Positions 32,951-40,077 of a stretch of DNA of 52,018 bases are shown here, one piece after another; positions within the stretch are counted from its first letter, which is position 1; each line of letters starts with the position of its first letter. The translations under genes were made by a program, and so were the position numbers. Under the pieces are notes generated by a model. It ran no database searches. It saw nothing but the letters and a program-made list of their open reading frames with translations, and was not told the origin of the DNA. Source of the stretch: Subdoligranulum variabile (GTDB taxonomy: Bacteria > Bacillota > Clostridia > Oscillospirales > Ruminococcaceae). The DNA is taken from assembly GCA_003343905.1 (NCBI GenBank), contig QAKI01000062.1:1-52018 (forward strand), given 5' to 3'.

Positions 32951-33883
32951 GTGGACTTGATGGCTCGCATAAAAGAAAGAATCCGCATAGAGGACTATGT
33001 GACTTCTTGCGGTTACCATTTGGAGCGACATGGTGCCACACATCTACGATTAAAGGAACATTCCAGTTTCATCATTGACCCACGCACCAACCGGTTCTAC
33101 TGGAACAGCCGAGCCGCCAAAGGGTCCGTTATTGATCTCGTTATGCTGATAGAGGGAGTAAGTCAACAGGAAGCCATTCGCCGTCTGGCAAAGCAGCTGG
33201 GTGGCGCAGCAGGACGTCCACCGAAAGCGACGCCGCCAACAGCGGTAAATACCGCATCTAAAGAGCAGCCGCTTGAATTGCCGCAAGAGAGCAAAAGGCA
33301 TTGGCGGCGCATATACGCCTACTTGCTCAACACCCGGCAGATCGAACGCAGCGTTTTTGACTGGCTTGTAGACGGCGGTTACATATACCCCGATGAACAC
33401 GGAAATATGATCTACCTTTCTAAAATGGAAAACACCCCCATCTATGCTGCGGCCAAAGGCACTGTGCAGAGCAAACGCTATATGCACGTCTATCCGGGCA
33501 GCAACCACATCGCCCGCGCAGCGTGGAACATTACCGCCAACAACGCCGCCTGGCTCGTATGCGAAGCGGCGGTAGACGCCTGGTCGCTGATGTCGTTGTT
33601 CACATTACAAGGGAAAAGCTGGCAGGATTTCGGGTTTATATCTTTGGAGTGCTGCTATCCCGGCCCGCTGCGATATTATCTTTCCCATTTCCCTGCCCCC
33701 AAGGCAATCTATCTTGCGCAGGACGCAGACGATGCCGGGGACACCAGCCGGTCAGCGGCGCGTCGTCTGCTGCATGAGTTGGACTATACAGGCTCCGTCT
33801 ATGACAAACGCCCGCCGCAGGGCAAGGATTGGAACGATTATCTGAAATTATTAAAGAAAGGAGGCGCTGCACATGATTGTTGA
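32951..33883 (+). CDS. CHC2/Toprim (DUF3991-like) primase-related protein
   Basis: 310 residues. The N terminus resembles a DnaG-type zinc-binding domain, but its zinc ligands are degenerate (FIIDPRTNRFYWNSRAAKGSVIDLVM matches the CHC2 second half). The centre resembles DUF3991 (FDWLVDGGYIYPDEHGNMIYL). The C-terminal Toprim part has WLVCEAAVDAWSL as the acidic Glu motif and AIYLAQDADDAGD as the DxD motif, ending in GKDWNDYLK. Such proteins probably prime replication of the transferred strand or of the excised circle. The start is a GTG after AAGGGATGA. The downstream pcfB start lies inside its 3' end. Confidence 0.85.
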   Translation: MDLMARIKERIRIEDYVTSCGYHLERHGATHLRLKEHSSFIIDPRTNRFYWNSRAAKGSVIDLVMLIEGVSQQEAIRRLAKQLGGAAGRPPKATPPTAVNTASKEQPLELPQESKRHWRRIYAYLLNTRQIERSVFDWLVDGGYIYPDEHGNMIYLSKMENTPIYAAAKGTVQSKRYMHVYPGSNHIARAAWNITANNAAWLVCEAAVDAWSLMSLFTLQGKSWQDFGFISLECCYPGPLRYYLSHFPAPKAIYLAQDADDAGDTSRSAARRLLHELDYTGSVYDKRPPQGKDWNDYLKLLKKGGAAHDC

Positions 33884-34331
33884 AGATCAAGTATTGCACA
33901 TAGAAGTTGACGCCGCCCGCCTGACCGCTTCCGGCCTTACGAAACTGATCGGCACTGTGGCGCACAGCATATCGAACCATTTTCAAGGCACAAAAACCGG
34001 GGAGCAATCTATCGCAGCCTTAAACCGGCAGCAACGTCCTTTGGAAAGCAGCGAAATCAACCAGGCTGAACTCCACTCGGTAAAAAAAGAACTGAAAAGG
34101 TATGCCGTAGATTTCGCGGTCACAAAGGAGAAAACAAGTGATACTGTACATCTCTGGTTCAAAGCCCAAGATGTTGGACGGATACAGTGCGCCCTGCAAG
34201 CCGTGATTGCGTCCAAAGATACGCCCGAACAAAACAAGGTACAGGAAGTGTGCAACCGGGCCAAGGAAGAAGCCGCCGTATTGAACGCAACACGCACCGC
34301 TGTACCGCCGGAACGGGGGGAACGCTTATGA
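33873..34331 (+). CDS. pcfB: PcfB family conjugation adaptor (DUF3801)
   Basis: 152 residues. The central DUF3801 core (VKKELKRYAVDFAVTKEK, then HLWFKAQDVGRIQCAL) matches PcfB, which in pCF10 works with the coupling ATPase PcfC and the relaxase. It overlaps the previous gene by 11 bp and its TGA overlaps the VirD4 start (ATGA), so it is translationally coupled to the coupling protein. After the family core it ends VQEVCNRAKEEAAVLNATR plus a basic or polar stretch, a loose match to the tail motif on the element's toxin-like proteins. Confidence 0.85.
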   Translation: MIVEDQVLHIEVDAARLTASGLTKLIGTVAHSISNHFQGTKTGEQSIAALNRQQRPLESSEINQAELHSVKKELKRYAVDFAVTKEKTSDTVHLWFKAQDVGRIQCALQAVIASKDTPEQNKVQEVCNRAKEEAAVLNATRTAVPPERGERL

Positions 34332-36124
34332 AGCCACCCCGCCGCAAAGTCACTCCCCCCATGGTGGCAGTGATCGCCGTAGCAGTCTTTTGGTTGGCAA
34401 ACCGGATGGGGCACCTCTACGCAGTTACCGGCGGCAGCACCGGCGATCGCCTCACCGCTGCACTGGACGTTGTAGCGGTGCTATCGCCGCCGTATGGGTT
34501 GTACTTGACCCGGACCGCCTTGCTGTGGGGGTTTGGCGGCCTTGGTCTGGCCGCACTGGTCGCTGCCTGGATTGTTGCAAACCAGCATAAACTTATGCCG
34601 GGTGCCGAACACGGCACCGCCCGGTGGGGCACGCCGGAGGACATTAAACCATTTATCGACCCAAAGCCGGAAAACAACATCATCTTGACAGAAACCGAGC
34701 GTCTGAGCATGGCAGGGCGAATGAAAGTCACTGCCGACGATGACTACAATCGAAACAAAAATGTACTTATCTTCGGCGGCTCCGGCAGCCGAAAAACACG
34801 CGGTGTCATCAAACCCAACCTCCTGCAGCTCAGTTGTAATTATGTTGTCACAGATCCGAAAGGAGAGTTGTTAGAGGACTGCGGCGGCGCACTGCTGAAA
34901 AGTGGGTACAAAGTCAAGATATTCAACCTTAAAGATAGGGACAAATCCGATCATTACAATTTGTTTGCGTACTTGCACAGCGAGGACGATTTACTCAAAA
35001 TTGCAAAAAACCTTATAACTAATATGAAGGACGACCCGAACGCCAAGCCAAACTCTGACCCTATTTGGGAAGAAGGTATGACGGCGCTTATTGAAGCGAT
35101 CTTCGGGTACGTCCTTTTTGAATTGCCTGAGAACGAGCGGAACATGAACAGCGCCATGCGCCTTTTTCGGCTACTGCAAGTCAAAGAGGATGTGCCAGGG
35201 TATGTCAGCCCGCTTGATCTGGTGTTCCAGGAATTGGGCCAGGAAAAGCCCGATGCTTTCGCACTGAAGCAGTGGGAAATCTACAAGATGGCCGCGCCGA
35301 AAACGGCACAGAGCATCAATGTGTCGCTGGGGTTGCGCCTGAGTGCCTTTAACATTCCCTCTATCCAAAACATCGTTGCAGACGACGATCTCGATCTGCT
35401 CGACTTTGCAGAGGATAAAAAGGTGGCACTTTTTGTTGTACTGCCGGACACAGACCCGTCGTTCAACTTCTTGGCCGCCGTCATGTACCAACAGCTTTTT
35501 GATATGCTGGCACTGGCCGCCGACCACTCACCCGGACGCAGATTGCCCCGCCATTGCCGCTTTCTGCTCGACGAGTTTGCAAACATTGGGCAGATTCCCC
35601 ATTTCCAGACCCTTATCGCCACCATCCGTAGCCGCGAAATATCCGTCACCATTGTGTACCAAACACTCGCACAGCTAAAGAGCCAGTATAAAGACGACTG
35701 GCCAACGATCATGGGCAACTGCGATTGCTGGTTGTTCCTTGGCGGTGACAACAACCCTGACAATTTGAAGTATGTTTGCGAGTTGTTGGGCAAAGCGACC
35801 ATTGAAACACTGAACCCAAGCGAAACAAACGGCAGCCATGGGTCGTATACGCGCGCTTACCAAACACTGGCGCGCGACCTGTTGACGCCGGACGAAATCC
35901 GAACCGACAAGCGCGGCTGGTGTCTGCTCGTGATCTCTGGCTTACCACCATTCCACAGCCGTAAATATGACCTGACAAAGCATCCCAACTACAAGCTCTG
36001 CGCCGATGCAGACCCGGCCAACCGCTTCACCTACGAGAAGCGCAAAGAAATGGAAATGGCCGGTTTCTTCCAAGGCGTAAAGAGTGCAACAACCATAAAA
36101 CTTTCCGAATTAAATTCACTTTGA
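34328..36124 (+). CDS. virD4: Type IV coupling protein VirD4/PcfC/TraG
   Basis: The ATPase that selects substrates and passes them to the conjugation channel. It has 598 residues with two N-terminal membrane spans (PMVAVIAVAVFWLA; LLWGFGGLGLAALVAAWIVA). The Walker A motif near residues 149-157 reads GGSGSRKT. A conserved TDPKGEL follows, then Walker B FLLDEFANIG and the TIVYQTLAQLKSQY block. The GSGSRKT form, with Arg where Gly is usual, is worth noting but the Lys and Thr are intact. The C terminus is short, without an obvious all-alpha extension. Confidence 0.95.
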   Translation: MKPPRRKVTPPMVAVIAVAVFWLANRMGHLYAVTGGSTGDRLTAALDVVAVLSPPYGLYLTRTALLWGFGGLGLAALVAAWIVANQHKLMPGAEHGTARWGTPEDIKPFIDPKPENNIILTETERLSMAGRMKVTADDDYNRNKNVLIFGGSGSRKTRGVIKPNLLQLSCNYVVTDPKGELLEDCGGALLKSGYKVKIFNLKDRDKSDHYNLFAYLHSEDDLLKIAKNLITNMKDDPNAKPNSDPIWEEGMTALIEAIFGYVLFELPENERNMNSAMRLFRLLQVKEDVPGYVSPLDLVFQELGQEKPDAFALKQWEIYKMAAPKTAQSINVSLGLRLSAFNIPSIQNIVADDDLDLLDFAEDKKVALFVVLPDTDPSFNFLAAVMYQQLFDMLALAADHSPGRRLPRHCRFLLDEFANIGQIPHFQTLIATIRSREISVTIVYQTLAQLKSQYKDDWPTIMGNCDCWLFLGGDNNPDNLKYVCELLGKATIETLNPSETNGSHGSYTRAYQTLARDLLTPDEIRTDKRGWCLLVISGLPPFHSRKYDLTKHPNYKLCADADPANRFTYEKRKEMEMAGFFQGVKSATTIKLSELNSL

Positions 36125-36140
36125 AAAGGAGATTACTATT

Positions 36141-36344
36141 ATGGAATTTCTCGATCAGCTTATGTCGATTCTTTCCCGCGGCCTCGTTTACGCCGGTGCG
36201 CTGTACATTGTCTGGAACGGTGTTCAGCTCGGTTTCAGTATCAAAGACCATAACGGGCCTGAGATGAAACAGGCTCTATTGGGTGTGGCCGGTGGCGCAG
36301 TCGTCGTTACTGCTGCCGCCGTTCTAACGCAGATATCTTTCTAA
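36141..36344 (+). CDS. Maff2 family small membrane protein, possible pilin-like subunit
   Basis: 67 residues with two hydrophobic segments separated by a short polar loop (SIKDHNGPEMKQ), matching the Maff2 family found between VirD4 and TrbL-like genes of Gram-positive ICEs. Size, topology and position resemble VirB2-type subunits, but no signal peptide cleavage site is obvious and the pilin role is inference. Confidence 0.75.
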   Translation: MEFLDQLMSILSRGLVYAGALYIVWNGVQLGFSIKDHNGPEMKQALLGVAGGAVVVTAAAVLTQISF

Positions 36345-36346
36345 AA

Positions 36347-36363
36347 TGCGACGAATCGTCGCA
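36347..36363. repeat. Element palindrome copy 8
   Basis: TGCGACGAATCGTCGCA, two bases after the Maff2 stop and 24 bp before the next start codon. Confidence 0.93.
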
Positions 36364-36386
36364 CCCCACATGGAGGTATCTCGTCT

Positions 36387-37211
36387 ATGATAGATGCAAT
36401 TCAAGACCTGCTCGACACAATAAGCGCAACCGCTTCCAGCATGGGGCAAAACAGTGGCCTGCTGCAAGACCTCAACGGGTGGAACTCCTCACTGGCAAAT
36501 TTTTCCAACGCCATTGCCACAAATATTGTGTTGCCAATCGCCCTTGTCGTACTGGCATTGTTCTGGATTCTCGAATTTTACAACGCTTTTATACGCTCGT
36601 CTGCTGGCGGCGGTGGAAGTTCCACCTTTATGCTGCTCAATCTTTTCCAGTCCTTCATCAAGATGGCACTGTGCCTGTGGGCCGTCCAAAATTCCACGAT
36701 TATCCTCAATGCGCTATTTAGTATCAGCGCTCAAATTACAAGCGGTATTGCCGGTGTTGTGGGCAGCGGGCAAGTATCCAGCGACATAGATTCATCCACG
36801 CTCTCCGAATTGGAAGGGCACTTCTTTCAGCAGCTCGGTGTCAACTTAACGCTCCAGGCCGTCAACCTAATCATCAAAGGCATTTCCATCATAGTAAACA
36901 CCCTTGTGGCAGCACGCTTCATAGAACTCTATGTTTACAATGCCTTTGCAGCTATTCCCATCACGACGCTTTGTTACCAGGAGCTACATAACGTCGGCAT
37001 TGGTTTTCTCAAAAGTTATGCAGGCGTAGCCATCCAAGGCAGCATCCTTTACCTTGTGATCGGGTTCTATCCGGCGCTGGCCGCTTCCATTGGCGGCGGC
37101 ACAGGAGACATTTTAGATCAATCCTGGGCGTTGCTGGGCAATAGTGTAATATTGTTGGTTGCCATGATAATGAGCAGCCGCTTTGCCAAAGCCATAACCA
37201 GTTCTGTATAA
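36387..37211 (+). CDS. TrbL/VirB6-like channel protein
   Basis: 274 residues with about six membrane spans and a glycine-rich loop (SSAGGGGSSTF). Motifs such as NIVLPIALVVLALFWILEF and YNAFAAIPITTLCYQEL match the CD1112-type TrbL/VirB6 family of Clostridia ICEs, an inner-membrane component of the conjugative type IV secretion channel. The ribosome-binding site is TGGAGG, and a palindrome lies immediately upstream. Confidence 0.85.
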   Translation: MIDAIQDLLDTISATASSMGQNSGLLQDLNGWNSSLANFSNAIATNIVLPIALVVLALFWILEFYNAFIRSSAGGGGSSTFMLLNLFQSFIKMALCLWAVQNSTIILNALFSISAQITSGIAGVVGSGQVSSDIDSSTLSELEGHFFQQLGVNLTLQAVNLIIKGISIIVNTLVAARFIELYVYNAFAAIPITTLCYQELHNVGIGFLKSYAGVAIQGSILYLVIGFYPALAASIGGGTGDILDQSWALLGNSVILLVAMIMSSRFAKAITSSV

Positions 37212-37218
37212 TGCCCGA

Positions 37219-37235
37219 TGCGACGAATCGTCGCA
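37219..37235. repeat. Element palindrome copy 9
   Basis: TGCGACGAATCGTCGCA between the TrbL-like stop and the prgI ribosome-binding site. Confidence 0.93.
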
Positions 37236-37257
37236 CCGCAGAAAGAAGGTGACGCAT

Positions 37258-37767
37258 TTGATCTCAACAAAGATCAATTTTGAAATAACCGAATATCATG
37301 AAAAAATATTTGCTGGTCTGTCCATCCGGCAGCTCGTCTGCTTTGGCATTGCCATAGTTCTTGCTGTGGCAACTTTTGCAGTCGGCATCTACTATTTTGG
37401 GGCGACCGCAGACACGTTGAGTTATATCGTTATGATCGAAGTCATGCCCTTTTTAGGGGTTGGCTTCATCAAACGCAACGGCTACCCCTTTGAAAAGCTG
37501 GTGTCCATTTACTGGCGAAATATGACTGAAAGCCACCAAATCCCGGTTCGTCCGTTTAAGGAGTGCTACAATGATTCTCAAAAAAAGTCCCGAAAGGGAA
37601 AACCTTGCGAGTGCCAAGCGGCAAGCTCGCTTACAAAAAAAGAAATTAAAAGCCGAACAGCGCAAGCGCGCAAAAGTATTGCGCGCGCAAAAAAAGACAC
37701 TCGAAAAGAGCAGCGCACGATCCGAAAAGCAAATAAAGAAAAAGCGCGCGCCGCAAAAGGCCAGTGA
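37258..37767 (+). CDS. prgI: PrgI family conjugation protein with a long basic C-terminal extension
   Basis: 169 residues from a TTG start after GAAGG (a GTG nine bases upstream sits too close to that site). The first 105 residues match PrgI/VirB3-like proteins: ITEYHEKIFAGLSIRQLVCF, two membrane spans, and FLGVGFIKRNGYPFEKLV. After SHQIPVRPFKEC comes a 65-residue Lys/Arg-rich, probably coiled-coil or disordered extension that overlaps the first 197 bp of virB4 in another frame. PrgI proteins usually end near residue 110-130, so the extension may be real or a run-on. Confidence 0.82.
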   Translation: MISTKINFEITEYHEKIFAGLSIRQLVCFGIAIVLAVATFAVGIYYFGATADTLSYIVMIEVMPFLGVGFIKRNGYPFEKLVSIYWRNMTESHQIPVRPFKECYNDSQKKSRKGKPCECQAASSLTKKEIKSRTAQARKSIARAKKDTRKEQRTIRKANKEKARAAKGQ

Positions 37768-40075
37768 TTGCCTGGGCTTTCTGGCTATGTACGAGAACGG
37801 CATCTGTGAAATCGAGCCGGGCTTATATTCCATGACGCTGAAATTTTCCGACGTCAACTACCAGATTGCACGACGAGAAGAACAGGCCAACATTTTTACG
37901 CGGTACTGTGAGTTGCTTAACTATTGTGACCCGGATATGCACTTGCAGATCAACCTGGTTACGCAGCACATGGATAGGGAGCGGTTTGAACAGGATATGT
38001 TCTTTCAAATGCGCCAGAATGATATTGACGAGTACCGACAGGAAATGAACAAAATTATTGCCGACAAGGCCATGCAGGGGCAAAACGGCCTGGTGCGCGA
38101 AAAATTTGTTACTATTACCGTGAAAGCCGACACCTATGACAGCGCAGCCCAACAGCTTGCACGGCGATCCGCCGATCTAAAGGGTAGCTTCAAGGGGCTA
38201 CACAGCGATGCCTCCACACTTTCCGGCAAGCAACGTCTGGCACTTCTCAACGCGATCTTGCGCCCCGATACCAGTTTTGATTTTGAGTACGATTGGCTGC
38301 TGGCCGAGAACAAACTCACGACGAAAGATTTCATCAGTCCGTCGTCTTTTGACTGGCGTCCAGAGCATGACGATTCGCGGGCCACATACAACGACCGCTA
38401 TGCCTTTGGCAAAAAGATTGGCAAAACCGTTTTCCTGCGCGACATCGCGCCGGAAATGACCGATGATCTGCTGTCCCGCCTATCCGAACTGCCGTTTGAC
38501 CTGGCGATCGCGCTGCACATTGATGCAGTCGAGCAGCATGATGCCGTGGAAATGGTCAAGACCAAACTTGCGTTCATGCGCCAGGAAGAAGCGGATGGTA
38601 TGCAACGTGCGGTCAAGCAAAAGCTGCCCGCCGCCATGGGCATCCGCTACGAACTGAGCGAAAATATCAAAAATGCGGAAGATCTTCTGGACGAACTCGT
38701 CAACCGCAATCAGAAACTCTTTAAGGTTGCGCTTATGATTCACACTTATGGTAACACAAACGAAGAACTGGACAACCGTATCAAGCAGATCATGAGCGCC
38801 GTGCAGAAAAAGACCTGTAAAGTTGATACCCTGCCTTTTGAGCAGCGCGAGGCTCTTAATTCCATTTTGCCGTTGGGCAAAAAGTGCATCGGCATTGAAC
38901 GTACTCTTACCACGGCCAACACAGCCATTTTCATCCCGTTCACGACACAGGAATTGTTCGAGCCGGGCGGTTTCTATATGGGCTTGAACGCGCGCAGCAA
39001 ATCGCTGCTGATGTTCCAGCGCAAAAACCTGGCGTCCCCTGCCGGGTATGTACTGGGGCAGCCCGGTTCCGGCAAATCAATGGACGTCAAGCTGGAAATC
39101 GCCCAAGTTATGATGGGTACTGATGATGACGTTATCATCATCGACCCCGAAGGCGAATATACCCCCGAAGTGCAGGCCATGGGCGGCCAAGTCGTAGAGA
39201 TTTCTGCCAGTTCCAGTGAACACATCAACCCCATGGATATTACCGAGGACTATGCCGACAGCGACAGTCCGCTTGTCCTTAAATCGCAGTTCTTGCAGAT
39301 GTTCTGCGAGCTTATCATTGGCGGCGGGGGTATCTCTGCTGCCGAGCGCACCTACATCGACCGCGCAGCGCGCATGACCTACGCCAAATTCTTTAACTCG
39401 CCCCAAAAGATGAATATGCCCAGCCTCAAAGACTTCTACGACAACCTCGTCAAGCAGGGGCCAGGCGCAGAGGACATCGCAACTGCCCTGTCCATCTATG
39501 TTGACGGTTCGATGGATATTTTTGCACACCAGACCAACGTGGATATTCATAACCGCCTTGTCTGCTACAACACCGTAAAGCTGGGTAAACCGATGCAGAC
39601 CTTGGGCATGATGGTCGTGCTCGACCAGATTTGGAACCGCATCACGCTTAACCGCGTGACGGGTCGAAGAACCTGGGTCTATACCGATGAGTTCCAGTTG
39701 CTTCTGCGCGACAAGGAATCCATGAACTATTACTTCGAGATTTCGGGCCGCGCCCGCAAATGGGGTGCTATCCTTACCAGCATTACACAGCACGTCGAAT
39801 CCATCCTGATGGACGAGGACGCACGGCGAATGTTGTCTGACTGCCAGTATATCAAGCTGCTCAACCAAGCACCGCTGGATGCACAGCAACTTGGCAAATT
39901 GCTGAAAATCAGCCCGGAAGAACTGGACTATATTACCAACGTCGATGCTGGCAACGGCTTGTTGATTGCCGGACGTTCTGTGGTGCCTTTCAGCAATGAG
40001 TTCCCGGAGAACACCAAGCTGTACAAGCTGATGGACACCAACCCGAACAGCACAAAATCGTTGCCGAGGATTTGA
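37571..40075 (+). CDS. virB4: VirB4-like conjugation ATPase
   Basis: 834 residues. A highly basic first 70 residues lead into the VirB4 N-terminal domain (DCLGFLAMYENGICEIEPGLY). The AAA+ core has Walker A GQPGSGKSMDVK near residue 495, an IDPEGEYTP motif, Walker B TWVYTDEFQLL near 702 and the ITQHVESIL block. It energises channel assembly and DNA translocation. The start has a strong TTTAAGGAG site 8 bases upstream, even though it lies inside the prgI frame. The stop overlaps the next gene region. Confidence 0.95.
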   Translation: MILKKSPERENLASAKRQARLQKKKLKAEQRKRAKVLRAQKKTLEKSSARSEKQIKKKRAPQKASDCLGFLAMYENGICEIEPGLYSMTLKFSDVNYQIARREEQANIFTRYCELLNYCDPDMHLQINLVTQHMDRERFEQDMFFQMRQNDIDEYRQEMNKIIADKAMQGQNGLVREKFVTITVKADTYDSAAQQLARRSADLKGSFKGLHSDASTLSGKQRLALLNAILRPDTSFDFEYDWLLAENKLTTKDFISPSSFDWRPEHDDSRATYNDRYAFGKKIGKTVFLRDIAPEMTDDLLSRLSELPFDLAIALHIDAVEQHDAVEMVKTKLAFMRQEEADGMQRAVKQKLPAAMGIRYELSENIKNAEDLLDELVNRNQKLFKVALMIHTYGNTNEELDNRIKQIMSAVQKKTCKVDTLPFEQREALNSILPLGKKCIGIERTLTTANTAIFIPFTTQELFEPGGFYMGLNARSKSLLMFQRKNLASPAGYVLGQPGSGKSMDVKLEIAQVMMGTDDDVIIIDPEGEYTPEVQAMGGQVVEISASSSEHINPMDITEDYADSDSPLVLKSQFLQMFCELIIGGGGISAAERTYIDRAARMTYAKFFNSPQKMNMPSLKDFYDNLVKQGPGAEDIATALSIYVDGSMDIFAHQTNVDIHNRLVCYNTVKLGKPMQTLGMMVVLDQIWNRITLNRVTGRRTWVYTDEFQLLLRDKESMNYYFEISGRARKWGAILTSITQHVESILMDEDARRMLSDCQYIKLLNQAPLDAQQLGKLLKISPEELDYITNVDAGNGLLIAGRSVVPFSNEFPENTKLYKLMDTNPNSTKSLPRI

Positions 40076-40077
40076 GT

